From Pseudomonadota bacterium (GTDB lineage: Bacteria; Pseudomonadota; Gammaproteobacteria; Steroidobacterales; Steroidobacteraceae), in assembly GCA_023433705.1 (NCBI GenBank), contig JAEYUC010000014.1:1-64000 (forward strand): a stretch of 64,000 bases of DNA, given 5' to 3'. Every line of letters starts with the position of its first letter. Within the stretch, counting starts at the first letter, position 1. The notes beneath the pieces are model-generated. The model did not search any database, was not told the origin of the DNA, and saw only the letters and a list, made by a program, of their open reading frames with translations. Below, piece after piece: positions 17,579 to 25,801 of this stretch. The translations under genes were made by a program, and so were the position numbers.

Positions 17579-19110
17579 CCGGGACCATGCGGAAGAAAGT
17601 CACGAGAATCGTCATCGTCGGCGGCGGCACCGCCGGCTGGATGACGGCCGCGGCATTCGCGCGCATGTCGACCGGCATGCCGTACCAGATCCAGCTCGTC
17701 GAGTCCGCGGAGATCGGCACGGTGGGCGTGGGCGAAGCGACGATTCCGCCCATCACCGATTTCAATCGCGGCATGAAGATCAACGAGAACGAGTTCATGC
17801 GCGCCACGCAGGCGAGCATCAAGCTCGGTATCGAGTTCGTCGACTGGACGCGACCCGGGCATCGCTACATCCACCCGTTCGGCCACTACGGCGTGCAGAT
17901 GCACGGCATCTACTTCCACCATTTCTGGCTGAGGCATCGGCTGCATGGCGGAAGCGGATTGCCCGATGTGTTCAACATGCATTGCGTTGCGTCCAGGCAG
18001 GGGCGCTTCGGGAAGATCCAGCCCAACGACCGGATTCCGCTTCCCGAGATGGCCTATGCGTATCACTTCGATGCCGGGCTCTACGCGCTCTTCCTGCGCG
18101 GCATGGCCGAGAAAGACGGCGTCAAGCGCGTGGAAGGGAAGATCGTCCATGTTCAGCAGAACGCCGAGAACGGCTTCGTCGAGTCGGTGAAGCTCGAAGA
18201 CGGCCGCGAAATCGCGGGCGACCTGTTCGTCGACTGCTCGGGGTTCCGTGGGCTGCTCATCGAGCAGACGCTCGGCGCGGGGTTCGAGGACTGGAGCCAC
18301 TGGCTGCCCTGCGATCGCGCCATGGCCGTGCCCTGCGATCGCCTCCCCACCACGACGCCGTACACACGTTCGACCTCGCGCGAGGCGGGCTGGCAATGGC
18401 GCATTCCGCTGCAGCATCGCATCGGCAACGGATACGTGTACTGCAGCGAGTTCATGTCCGACGACGAGGCTGCGAGCCTGCTGCTGAGCCGGCTCGACGG
18501 CGCCGCGCAGGGCGCGCCTCGCCCGCTGCGGTTCAAGGCCGGCCGACGCAAGGAAATGTGGAAGAAGAACGTGCTCGCGATCGGCTTGGCGAGCGGCTTC
18601 CTCGAGCCGCTGGAATCCACCAGCATTCACCTGATCCAGTCGGCGATCGCGCGTTTCCTGTTCATGTTCCCGGGCGACGGCTTCGATCCGGCGACCATCG
18701 ACAAATTCAACGCGCTCGCGCGCGCCGAGCTCGAGGAGATCCGCGATTTCATCGTGCTGCACTACGCCGCGACGGAGCGCGAGGACACGCCGTTCTGGCG
18801 GCATTGCCGCGCGACCAAACTACCGGACACGCTCAGACAGCGCATGGACATGTACGAGCGGAACGGCAACATCGTCATCGAGGCCGGGGTGCTGTTCAAG
18901 GAGGCGAGCTGGTTCGCCGTCATGGACGGACAAGGCTTGCGCCCGCGCTCGTATCATCCGTTCGCGGACATCCCGTCCGACGCTGAACTCGCGCGTCGGT
19001 TCTCGATTCTGCACGACGACGTCGCCAATCGCGTGGCTACCTACCCGCTGCACGACGACTGGTTGCGCGCGAACTGCGCCTCCGACGAGCTGAAGGCGAG
19101 GATGGCATGA
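17575..19110 (+). CDS. Flavin-dependent tryptophan halogenase family protein, copy 3
   Basis: 511 aa, ATG at 17575 overlapping the stop of copy 2 by 4 nt. All halogenase marks are present: VGGGTAGWM (about 15-23), VGVGEATIP (about 50-58), Lys83 (ASIKLGIEFVDW), DCSGFRGLLIEQ, WQWRIP (273-278) and SGFLEPLESTSIHLIQ. It is much closer to copy 1 than to copy 2, suggesting copies 1 and 3 are the active pair. It overlaps the start of the following 2-oxoglutarate oxygenase gene by 4 nt. The product is cytoplasmic; no signal peptide is visible, so any halogenation happens before export or on a cytoplasmic molecule. Confidence 0.93.
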   Translation: MTGTMRKKVTRIVIVGGGTAGWMTAAAFARMSTGMPYQIQLVESAEIGTVGVGEATIPPITDFNRGMKINENEFMRATQASIKLGIEFVDWTRPGHRYIHPFGHYGVQMHGIYFHHFWLRHRLHGGSGLPDVFNMHCVASRQGRFGKIQPNDRIPLPEMAYAYHFDAGLYALFLRGMAEKDGVKRVEGKIVHVQQNAENGFVESVKLEDGREIAGDLFVDCSGFRGLLIEQTLGAGFEDWSHWLPCDRAMAVPCDRLPTTTPYTRSTSREAGWQWRIPLQHRIGNGYVYCSEFMSDDEAASLLLSRLDGAAQGAPRPLRFKAGRRKEMWKKNVLAIGLASGFLEPLESTSIHLIQSAIARFLFMFPGDGFDPATIDKFNALARAELEEIRDFIVLHYAATEREDTPFWRHCRATKLPDTLRQRMDMYERNGNIVIEAGVLFKEASWFAVMDGQGLRPRSYHPFADIPSDAELARRFSILHDDVANRVATYPLHDDWLRANCASDELKARMA

Positions 19111-19673
19111 GCTCACCGTCGCGCATCGCGAAGGTTTCCGGCCGCGACGTGTTCGTGTTCGACGGCCTCGTGCCGGCCGAAGACGCCGCGTTGTATGCCT
19201 CCGCGATCACGAAGGCCGCATTCACTCGCACCGAAAGCGCGCGCGCCGATACGGTCGAATACCGGCACTGGGTGTGCGAGATGCCGCTCGAGAACCTGCC
19301 GCGCACTTCGCTGTGGCCCGCGACCGAACGCGTCATCGCCCAGGTGCGGCCGGGCGAGCGCTTCGCCCCGTATCGCGCGTACACTAACTACGCGTCCTTC
19401 GGCGACACGCTGCTGACACACGTCGACGCGGTGCCCGACACGCGCGAGCTGACCGCGCTCTGGTACCTGTGCGAGAAGTGGGACAAGGAGTGGGGCGGCG
19501 AAACCCTGTTCTACACGGACGAGGGCGACGCGGAGATCGCCGTGAGCCCGCGGCCCGGAAGGCTGCTGCTGTTCGATGGCGCCATCCGCCATGCGGGCAA
19601 GCCGCCCAATCGCAACTGCCCGGTCGGGCGTTACACGTTCGCGATCAAGCTGCGCGCCGCCCGGACCAACTAG
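19107..19673 (+). CDS. 2-oxoglutarate/Fe(II)-dependent oxygenase (prolyl-4-hydroxylase-like)
   Basis: 188 aa, starting inside the stop of halogenase copy 3 (ATGA). The double-stranded beta-helix motifs are visible: THVDAVPD gives the His-x-Asp iron ligands, WGGETLFYTDEGD follows as in prolyl hydroxylase-like enzymes, and FDGAIRHAGKPPN plus GRYTFAIKL supply the distal His and the 2OG-binding Arg. It is the last gene of the halogenase cassette, so hydroxylation and halogenation may act on the same substrate, which is inference. Its TAG stop shares 4 nt (CTAG) with the TAG stop of the convergent yajQ gene. Confidence 0.87.
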   Translation: MSSPSRIAKVSGRDVFVFDGLVPAEDAALYASAITKAAFTRTESARADTVEYRHWVCEMPLENLPRTSLWPATERVIAQVRPGERFAPYRAYTNYASFGDTLLTHVDAVPDTRELTALWYLCEKWDKEWGGETLFYTDEGDAEIAVSPRPGRLLLFDGAIRHAGKPPNRNCPVGRYTFAIKLRAARTN

Positions 19674-20158
19674 TCCCGGAAATTGTTGAACTGCAGCGGG
19701 CGGTCCAGCTCCTCTTTCCGGAGCAGCGCGATCGCGGCCTGCAGGTCGTCGCGCGACTTGCCCGTGACGCGCAGCTTGTCTCCCTGGATCTGCGCCTGCA
19801 CCTTGAGCTTCGATTCCTTGACGATCTTCTGCAGCTTCTTGCCCGTATCCTGGTCGATGCCGTGACGCAGCTGGATGTCCTGGCGCGCCTCGGCGAGGTT
19901 GGAGACCGGGTCCTTCTTCTCCATGCAGCGCACGTCGATGCCGCGCTTCGCGAGACGTTGCGTCAGGATGTCGAGCATCTGCTTCAACTGGAACTCGGCC
20001 GGGGCCTTCATGCTCACGATGAATTCCTTTTCCTTGAGCGTGAAGCTCGCGCCCGTGTCCTTGAAGTCGAACCGCTGCGTGAGCTCGCGGTTCGCCTGGT
20101 CAACGGCATTGGTGAGCTCGTGTCCGTCGAGCTCGGAAACGGCGTCGAATGAGGGCAT
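19670..20158 (-). CDS. yajQ: YajQ-family nucleotide-binding protein
   Basis: 162 aa, matching the family's usual length of about 160. YajQ proteins bind RNA or, in Xanthomonas and Pseudomonas, cyclic di-GMP, and affect transcription and virulence. Recognised from the N-terminal MPSFDAVSELDGHELTNAVDQANRELTQRFDFKDT and the C-terminal RVTGKSRDDLQAAIALLRKEELDRPLQFNNFRD, which are nearly invariant in the family. Two ferredoxin-like domains are expected. The start is 11 nt after the DUF2780 gene, so it is the last gene of a minus-strand operon with a HerA-like ATPase. Confidence 0.95.
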   Translation of the reverse strand: MPSFDAVSELDGHELTNAVDQANRELTQRFDFKDTGASFTLKEKEFIVSMKAPAEFQLKQMLDILTQRLAKRGIDVRCMEKKDPVSNLAEARQDIQLRHGIDQDTGKKLQKIVKESKLKVQAQIQGDKLRVTGKSRDDLQAAIALLRKEELDRPLQFNNFRD

Positions 20159-20169
20159 GGGTACGTCCT

Positions 20170-20556
20170 TCAGCCGCGCAGGATGTTCTCGAGTTTCGAC
20201 GCGACGTCGGGTCCGACCTTGCCGCGCAGGAAATTCATCATGACGGGCGCGAAACGCTTCGCGTCGTCGGCGGAAAGCCCGAGCTTGCCGAAGCCCTGCA
20301 CGATGGTCGCGATGAGGCTGGCATTGCCGCCCACGGCTCCCGCTATCCCGCCTAACAACCCACCGAGTCCGCCGCCGCCGGTGGCCGGCGCCTTCTTCAT
20401 CAGATCGCCGAGGCCGGGAACGCCGCCGAGCAATTTGCCGAACTCCTCGCCGCCCATCTTGTCTTTCGCGGCCTTGAAGAGCACCGCCGCGCCGCCTTCG
20501 GCCTGCGCTCCGCTCACGCCGAGCTGCTTCGTCAACGCATCGATGAGTTCTTTCAT
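20170..20556 (-). CDS. DUF2780-like protein
   Basis: 128 aa of unknown function. The N-terminus MKELIDALTKQLGVSGAQAEGGAAVLFKAAKDKMGGEEFGKLLGGVPGLGDLM resembles DUF2780 (VcgC/VcgE-type), followed by a Gly/Ala-rich turn (ATGGGGLGGLLGGIAGAVGG, about 57-76) and a helical tail ending in PDVASKLENILRG. There is no clear signal peptide. A good AGGAGA ribosome site precedes the ATG. It lies 9 nt after the ATPase gene and 11 nt before yajQ. The family name is from pattern memory. Confidence 0.72.
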   Translation of the reverse strand: MKELIDALTKQLGVSGAQAEGGAAVLFKAAKDKMGGEEFGKLLGGVPGLGDLMKKAPATGGGGLGGLLGGIAGAVGGNASLIATIVQGFGKLGLSADDAKRFAPVMMNFLRGKVGPDVASKLENILRG

Positions 20557-20565
20557 GTCTTCTCC

Positions 20566-23022
20566 TTATTCATGGGCCGGGGCAGGGAAGCCGTCGCCGC
20601 CCTTGCGCCAGGGCGTCCACACCAGCGCCACTTCGCCGATCGCGATGTCCGACTTTCGTGCGGGCACGTCGACGCTGCGCAAAGCCAGCGCCGTGGCGTC
20701 GAGCGATCCTTCGAGCTTCGCGACTTCGGATTCGAGCTCGCGCTGCGCATCCGCGAACCGCTGCCTGAGGACCTCGAGGCTTTCCTCGGCACGCGCGACG
20801 TCCTGCGATTCGCGGCCGATACGCGTGGCGGACCGCGCGGCCGTGCCGACGCGGCTCACGTTGCCGACGGACAGCGCCTTGCGTCCGAACAGCGCGCCCA
20901 GGATCGAGCTGCCGATGTTCACGGCGGTCTGCATCTTCTGCTGCGAGAGCTGGCTCTGCTCGCGCTCGCGGCGCTCCTCGGCGCGGCGGATCTGGTCGGA
21001 AAGCTGCTGCAACCTGGTCTGCCAGCGCTTGCGCAGATCGGCGACCGCCGCGTCGCGCTTCTCGCGCGCCGCGAGTGCGAGGCGCGAGCGGAAGTCGCCC
21101 TCGGTTTCGCCGGGCTTCGACGCGAGCTTGAGTGCGTCGCAAACGAACACGTTGGCGCGCGCGGTTTCGTACAGCCAGGACTGAAGCTTCTTTCCCCAGT
21201 CCGGGTAGCTGGCGGCGCGCAGCGCGGCCGCGGGCAGGCCGCCGTACTCGGCGTCGGGCGCGGGCGCGCTGGTCAGGCGTGACTTGAGGCTGGTGTCGCG
21301 CGAACTGTCCGCCCACGCCGCATTACCGTTCGCGTCGTCGAAGGGTGCGAGCCAGCCGGCCGTCTGCCACTCGTCGAGCCCGAGCTTGGAATCGATGAAG
21401 TGAAGCTTGGCGAAGCCGGCCACCATCGGTTTGTAGAGCACGGGACCGTTGCCGCGCGTGGCCGCGAGGAAGTACTCGGCGATGCCCGCGCCGACGGCCG
21501 GACGTGTGTTCGCGTGTGGGCTCGAAGTCTGCGCGGTTGCGGGTGAGGCGGCCGCGGCTGAAGCGGCTGCGGCAGAGACGGCCGCGGATGGCGAGGCCGC
21601 AGTCGCCGCGCTCGACTTGCGTGCGGCCATCACGCGGGAAATTTCCGGCCCCGTGAGCGGGCCACGCAGATAGGACAACGCCCAGCGCGTCTTCATGAGC
21701 AGCGGTGCGTCGTCGTGCACGTTGCGCACCAGGAACACACGCTGGGTGAGATTCGACATCAGGGCTTCGAGATCCGAAGCCTCGGCGCCGCCGGGCAGCG
21801 CGGATTTGAGACCTTCGATCACGCGCAGCTTGTCGCGCTCGGTCTGCAGGCGGCCGATGAACCAGGTGCCGCAGTTCGCGAGACCCTTGTAATCGAGATC
21901 GACGGGATTCTGCGTGGCGAGCACGCAGCCGAGTCCGAACGCGCGGGCCTGTTTGAGCAGCGTGAGCATGGGCTGCTTCGAGGGCGGATTCGCCGTGGGC
22001 GGGAAGTAGCCGAAGATCTCGTCCATGTAGAAGATCGCGCGCAGGCTCGACGTACCCGACTGCGAGAGCATCCACGCGATCACCTCGTTCAACACCAGCG
22101 TCACGATGAACATGCGCTCGGCATCGTTGAGATGCGCGATCGAGATGATCGAGATACGCGGCTTGCCTTCGGAGGTGAACAGCAGCTTCTGCGCGTCGAG
22201 CGGCTCGCCCGCCATCCAGGTCGCGAAGCCGGGCGAGGCGATGAGGTTGTTGATCTGCATCGCGAGCTTGAGCCGGTCCTTCGCGGGGAAGAACGTCTCG
22301 AGGTCGAATGCGCCGAGCTTGTCGAAGGCCGGCTTCTGCACCGCCTGGATGAGGCCGTACATGTCGAGGGCGAGGCCCTGGCGCCAGGCGCCTTCGATGA
22401 TGTTCGCGAGCAGGATGTGTTCGCGGCTGCCGATCGGGTCCGCGTCGATGCCTAACAAACTGAGCAGGCCGGAGACGACGGAACCCACTCGGTCGCGCAA
22501 AGCTCCCGCGTCCGCGAGCAGCTCCGGCGAGGGCGGCGTGAACGAGCGCAGCACCGAGAGCGGAATGCCGGTCTCGGATCCCGGCGTGTAGATGGCCACG
22601 TCGGCGGACGCGCGCAGCTTCGCGATGCGCTCGGGTGTTTGCGCCCATTCGGCGAGTCCGTTCTTCCAGCTCTCCGCCGTTTTCGCGGCGAGTTCGCCGA
22701 CCGACAATCCTTTTCGCGCCGCATCGCCGGCGTCGACCCAAGGCTCGAAATCCGACGGCGCGAGGTTCGGGAAGGCGAGCAGCAGGTTGCCGAGATCGCC
22801 CTTGGGATCGATGCAGATCGCGGGCACACCATCGATCGCGGCTTCCTCGAGCAGCGAGATGCACAGGCCGGTCTTGCCCGAGCCCGTCATGCCGACGCAG
22901 ACCGCGTGAGTCGTGAGGTCGCGCGAATCGTAGAGTACGAGATCGTCCTCGAGCGCGTTCGCCGCCGGGTCGAACTCGCGGCCGAGATAGAAGGCGCCTA
23001 ACTTCTCGTAGTCTGTGTTCAT
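20566..23022 (-). CDS. HerA/DUF87-like ATP-binding protein
   Basis: 818 aa, predicted cytoplasmic P-loop ATPase of the FtsK/HerA superfamily. I take the ATG at 23022; an upstream ATG at 23049 lies in the palindrome region. Walker A is CVGMTGSGKTGL (about 46-57), followed by AICIDPKGDLGNLLLAFPNL; a Walker B-like ISIISIAHL and an arginine-rich region with ATQNPVDLDYKGLANCGTWFIGR (about 370-395) are typical of this group. Residues 470-510 are an Ala/Ser-rich linker. The C-terminal third contains a long charged coiled coil (RKRWQTRLQQLSDQIRRAEERREREQSQLSQQ) and a predicted zinc-free beta tail. Function unknown; a DNA or protein pump is plausible. It follows ridA and precedes DUF2780 and yajQ. Confidence 0.8.
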   Translation of the reverse strand: MNTDYEKLGAFYLGREFDPAANALEDDLVLYDSRDLTTHAVCVGMTGSGKTGLCISLLEEAAIDGVPAICIDPKGDLGNLLLAFPNLAPSDFEPWVDAGDAARKGLSVGELAAKTAESWKNGLAEWAQTPERIAKLRASADVAIYTPGSETGIPLSVLRSFTPPSPELLADAGALRDRVGSVVSGLLSLLGIDADPIGSREHILLANIIEGAWRQGLALDMYGLIQAVQKPAFDKLGAFDLETFFPAKDRLKLAMQINNLIASPGFATWMAGEPLDAQKLLFTSEGKPRISIISIAHLNDAERMFIVTLVLNEVIAWMLSQSGTSSLRAIFYMDEIFGYFPPTANPPSKQPMLTLLKQARAFGLGCVLATQNPVDLDYKGLANCGTWFIGRLQTERDKLRVIEGLKSALPGGAEASDLEALMSNLTQRVFLVRNVHDDAPLLMKTRWALSYLRGPLTGPEISRVMAARKSSAATAASPSAAVSAAAASAAAASPATAQTSSPHANTRPAVGAGIAEYFLAATRGNGPVLYKPMVAGFAKLHFIDSKLGLDEWQTAGWLAPFDDANGNAAWADSSRDTSLKSRLTSAPAPDAEYGGLPAAALRAASYPDWGKKLQSWLYETARANVFVCDALKLASKPGETEGDFRSRLALAAREKRDAAVADLRKRWQTRLQQLSDQIRRAEERREREQSQLSQQKMQTAVNIGSSILGALFGRKALSVGNVSRVGTAARSATRIGRESQDVARAEESLEVLRQRFADAQRELESEVAKLEGSLDATALALRSVDVPARKSDIAIGEVALVWTPWRKGGDGFPAPAHE

Positions 23023-23034
23023 CGCGTTTTTCCC

Positions 23035-23058
23035 GGGGACAGACTTCAAGTCTGTCCC
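23035..23058. repeat. Palindromic repeat, copy A
   Basis: Arms GGGGACAGACTT and AAGTCTGTCCC(G) around one central base. It is the same as 57465-57489 except for the last base, and both are followed by TCTTCA. It lies between the ridA and HerA-like genes, which share an orientation. It could act as a REP-like element or transcript hairpin. Confidence 0.8.
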
Positions 23059-23082
23059 GTCTTCAAGAATGGGATCCGGCGG

Positions 23083-23529
23083 TCATTTCTTGCGCTTCGC
23101 CTTGGCCTTGGCCTTGACCTTGGCCTTCATCTTCGGGGCCGCGGACTTCCGGCCGCGCAGCGCGGTGACCTCGATCTCGATCTTCATGCGCGGATCGACC
23201 AGGCCGACCACCATCGCCGTGCAGGAAGGCCGGACTTCCCCGAAGACCTTCCCCATCGCGGGCCAGCAGCGCTCGAAGTCGGCGGCATTGGTCATAAGGT
23301 AGTGCACGCGCACGACGTCGGAAAAACCCGCCCCGGCCTGTTTGAGCGCCGCCTCGATGTTCTTCAGGGCCTGCTCGCATTGGGCCACCACGTCGTCCTG
23401 GATCGTCATCGTGGAGTAGTCGAACCCCGTGGTGCCCGACACGAAAACCCAGTCGCCATCGACCACGGCGCGTGAATAACCGATGCTCTTTTCGAACGTG
23501 GAACCCGAGGAAATGAGACGCCGCGCCAT
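23083..23529 (-). CDS. RidA-family protein with Lys/Ala-rich C-terminal tail
   Basis: 148 aa. RidA enzymes hydrolyse reactive enamine/imine intermediates such as 2-aminoacrylate made by PLP enzymes. The core (1-126) has the family fold with DWVFVSGTTGFDY, QCEQALKNIEAALKQAGAGFSDVVRVHYLMT and a C-terminal DPRMKIEIEVTA, whose Arg matches the conserved active-site Arg. Residues about 127-148 are an extra tail of alternating Lys/Ala (KMKAKVKAKAKAKRKK), unlike ordinary RidA. The tail resembles histone H1 or nucleoid-protein tails and could bind nucleic acid; this is inference. It is divergent from the trp operon, with the trp promoter in the shared 87-nt gap. Confidence 0.88.
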   Translation of the reverse strand: MARRLISSGSTFEKSIGYSRAVVDGDWVFVSGTTGFDYSTMTIQDDVVAQCEQALKNIEAALKQAGAGFSDVVRVHYLMTNAADFERCWPAMGKVFGEVRPSCTAMVVGLVDPRMKIEIEVTALRGRKSAAPKMKAKVKAKAKAKRKK

Positions 23530-23577
23530 CGATCGCTCCCTGTGTGTTTGAAGGCCCGGATTCTAACTCCCAAAGCC

Positions 23578-23607
23578 TTGACGCGGCGTCGAGGCCACGG
23601 CGATACT
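23578..23607 (+). promoter_or_regulatory. Candidate trp operon promoter
   Basis: TTGACG (23578-23583) and GATACT (23602-23607) with an 18-nt spacer. Transcription would begin around 23614, only about 3 nt before the trpL ATG, so the leader peptide would be read from an almost leaderless mRNA. No Shine-Dalgarno sequence precedes that ATG, which agrees with this. Confidence 0.6.
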
Positions 23608-23616
23608 CCCCGCCCC

Positions 23617-23664
23617 ATGATTCAGAACGGCATCCGCAAGGTCTGGTGGTGGCGCCTCCCATAA
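23617..23664 (+). CDS. trpL: trp operon leader peptide
   Basis: A 15-residue reading frame, MIQNGIRKVWWWRLP, with three consecutive Trp codons at 23644-23652 and a TAA stop at 23662. It sits between the trp promoter and trpE and is followed by an attenuator hairpin. A ribosome that stalls at the Trp codons, when charged tRNA-Trp is scarce, would change folding of the downstream RNA. The peptide itself is not expected to have another role. It was too short for routine gene calling but its context is decisive. Confidence 0.9.
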   Translation: MIQNGIRKVWWWRLP

Positions 23665-23754
23665 GGAGAGGGCCACGGGACGTTATTGCTCTTCTGAGCT
23701 GATCAGGGCGAATTCCGAGAACCCATCTCCGGTGAGACCAGAGATGGGTTTTTT
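23665..23754 (+). promoter_or_regulatory. trp attenuator: antiterminator segment and terminator
   Basis: The terminator is a perfect 10-bp stem (AACCCATCTC at 23720-23729 with GAGATGGGTT at 23741-23750) followed by a T run. GGAGAGGG (23665-23672), directly after the trpL stop codon, can pair with CCCATCTCC (23722-23730) with one bulged base, which would break the terminator. A ribosome at the trpL stop would cover GGAGAGGG and let the terminator form; one stalled at the Trp codons would leave it free. This is the layout of ribosome-mediated attenuation. Confidence 0.88.
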
Positions 23755-23801
23755 GTTGTCTGCGCGTCTTGGAACTGTCAGGAAAATAGAGAGGAAATGC
23801 G

Positions 23802-25205
23802 GTGAAACCGCCTTTTGACATCGCCGGCGATCTCGACACACCGGTGTCGGCCTTCGCCAAGCTGGGCGCCTTCGATCCGCGCTTCCTGCTCGAGAGCGTC
23901 GAGGGCGGTGAACGCCTCGCGCGTTATTCGTTCATCGGTTTCGGCAAGTGCCTCGAGGTGCGGCTCGACGCCTCGGGGCTCACCGTCGGCGACGCGAAGC
24001 TGCCGCGCCCGAAGGACAAGTCCGCCTTGTTAGGCGCGCTGCGCCAGGCGCTCGCCGCCGCTCCGAAGCCCATGCCGGAGATGGCGGGCGTGCCGCTCGC
24101 GGGCGGGCTCGTCGGATACTCCTCTTACGATGTGGTGCGCTACTTCGAGCGGCTGCCCTCGAAGGCGCGTGCCGACAACCCGGTTCCCGACCTGCACTAC
24201 GTCGCGCCCGAGTCGCTGCTGGTGTTCGATCACCTGACCCGCGGCATCGCGCTGCTCCATGCCGGCACCGAGGACGAGCGCCAGGCATTGCGCCGCGACG
24301 TGATCCGCGCGCTGCGCGGCGGCCTGCCTAACTACACGACCCCGGGCGCCGCTCCCGAGAGTCGTTATTCCCCCGCCGTGGGTTCGCTGACGCAGGACGA
24401 GTACATCGCCGGCGTGAAGCGCACGCAGGAATACATCGCGGCCGGCGACGTCTACCAGCTCGTGTTGTCGTCGCGCTTCTCGGGCCGTCATTCGATCGAT
24501 CCGTTCGAGGCCTATCGCGCGCTGCGCCTCATCAATCCGTCGCCCTACATGTATTACTGCCGGCTCGGCGACGTGACGGTCGTAGGCTCTTCGCCCGAGG
24601 CGCTCGTGAAAGTGAACGCGCAGGGCGACGCGCAACTGCGGCCGATCGCCGGCACGCGGCCGCGCGACGACGATGCGGGCGTCGACCTGCAGCGCGAAAA
24701 AGACCTGCTCGCCGACGTGAAGGAGAACGCCGAGCACGTGATGCTGGTCGATCTCGCGCGCAACGATCTCGGCCGCGTCGCGCGCGCCGGCACCGTACAC
24801 GTCGATCCGTACCGCGTCATCGAGCGTTACAGCCACGTGATGCACATCGTGAGCGGCGTGAAGGGAGTGCTCGCGCCGGGGCGCGACGCGTTCGACCTGT
24901 TCGCGGCCACGTTCCCCGCGGGCACGCTGGTTGGCGCGCCGAAAGTTCGCGCGATGGAGATCATCGACGAGCTCGAGCCCGTGCGCCGCGGCCTCTACGG
25001 CGGCACGGTCGGCTACTTCGGCGCGCGCGGCGACATGGACCAGGCGATCACGATCCGCACGCTGGTCTTCCGCGGCGACGAATACAGCTACCAGGCCGGC
25101 GCGGGCATCGTGGCCGACAGCGTGCCCATCACCGAATACGAAGAAGTGCTCGCCAAGAGCGGCGCGATGGCGCGCGCGCTGAAGCTCGCGGCGGAGGGTT
25201 TATGA
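23802..25205 (+). CDS. trpE: Anthranilate synthase component I
   Basis: 467 aa, first structural gene of the trp operon; makes anthranilate from chorismate with ammonia from TrpG. GTG start at 23802 with a GAGAGGAA ribosome site. The N-terminal LLES motif (residues 29-32) is the tryptophan feedback-binding element. The C-terminal chorismate-binding domain shows YIAAGDVYQLVLSSRF, RPIAGTRPRDDD, ENAEHVMLVDLARNDLGRV, GTLVGAPKVRAMEIIDELEP and GGTVGYFGARGDMDQAITIRT. Slightly shorter than E. coli TrpE (520 aa). It overlaps trpG by 4 nt (ATGA), consistent with equimolar synthesis of the two subunits. Confidence 0.97.
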   Translation: MKPPFDIAGDLDTPVSAFAKLGAFDPRFLLESVEGGERLARYSFIGFGKCLEVRLDASGLTVGDAKLPRPKDKSALLGALRQALAAAPKPMPEMAGVPLAGGLVGYSSYDVVRYFERLPSKARADNPVPDLHYVAPESLLVFDHLTRGIALLHAGTEDERQALRRDVIRALRGGLPNYTTPGAAPESRYSPAVGSLTQDEYIAGVKRTQEYIAAGDVYQLVLSSRFSGRHSIDPFEAYRALRLINPSPYMYYCRLGDVTVVGSSPEALVKVNAQGDAQLRPIAGTRPRDDDAGVDLQREKDLLADVKENAEHVMLVDLARNDLGRVARAGTVHVDPYRVIERYSHVMHIVSGVKGVLAPGRDAFDLFAATFPAGTLVGAPKVRAMEIIDELEPVRRGLYGGTVGYFGARGDMDQAITIRTLVFRGDEYSYQAGAGIVADSVPITEYEEVLAKSGAMARALKLAAEGL

Positions 25206-25801
25206 GCGTCCCGGCGAACGTGCGATTGCTGTTGATCGACAACTACGATTCCTTCACCTACAACCTCGTGCAGGCTTTCCTGATCCTCGGCGCGGAGGTC
25301 GACGTGCGCCGCAACGACGAGATCACGGTGGAGCAGGCCAAGACCCTCGCGCCCACGCACCTGTGCATCTCGCCGGGCCCGGGCACGCCTTACGACGCGG
25401 GCGTGTCGATGGACATGATCCGCGCGTTCGCGGGAACGGTGCCCGTGTTCGGTGTGTGCCTGGGGCACCAGTCCATCGTCGAAGTGTTCGGCGGCAAGGT
25501 AGTCAGGGCGCCGCGCCTCATGCACGGCAAGACTTCGACGGTCGCGCACGACGGACGCGGCCTGTTCGCGGGGCTGAAGCCCGATACGGAAGTGGGTCGC
25601 TATCATTCATTGATCGCGAAGGCGGACACGTTGCCGGCGGATCTCGAAGTGACGGCGCGTACGCCCGAGGGCGAGATCATGGGCGTGCGCCACCGGACGC
25701 TGAAGGTCGAAGGCGTGCAGTTCCACCCCGAAAGCGTGCTCACGCCGGAAGGCCCGCAGCTCATCGGCAACTTCCTCGAGATGACCGGGGGCCGGCAGTG
25801 A
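25202..25801 (+). CDS. trpG: Anthranilate synthase component II (glutamine amidotransferase)
   Basis: 199 aa class I glutamine amidotransferase that supplies ammonia to TrpE. Start LLLIDNYDSFTYNLVQ is typical. The nucleophile is Cys in FGVCLGHQ; the His-Glu pair is in GVQFHPESVLTPEG. SPGPGTPYDAG gives the oxyanion loop. The protein is a single amidotransferase domain, not fused to trpD as in E. coli. A TrpG of this type can also serve PabB in folate synthesis; whether it does here is unknown. It overlaps trpE and trpD by 4 nt each. Confidence 0.96.
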   Translation: MSVPANVRLLLIDNYDSFTYNLVQAFLILGAEVDVRRNDEITVEQAKTLAPTHLCISPGPGTPYDAGVSMDMIRAFAGTVPVFGVCLGHQSIVEVFGGKVVRAPRLMHGKTSTVAHDGRGLFAGLKPDTEVGRYHSLIAKADTLPADLEVTARTPEGEIMGVRHRTLKVEGVQFHPESVLTPEGPQLIGNFLEMTGGRQ

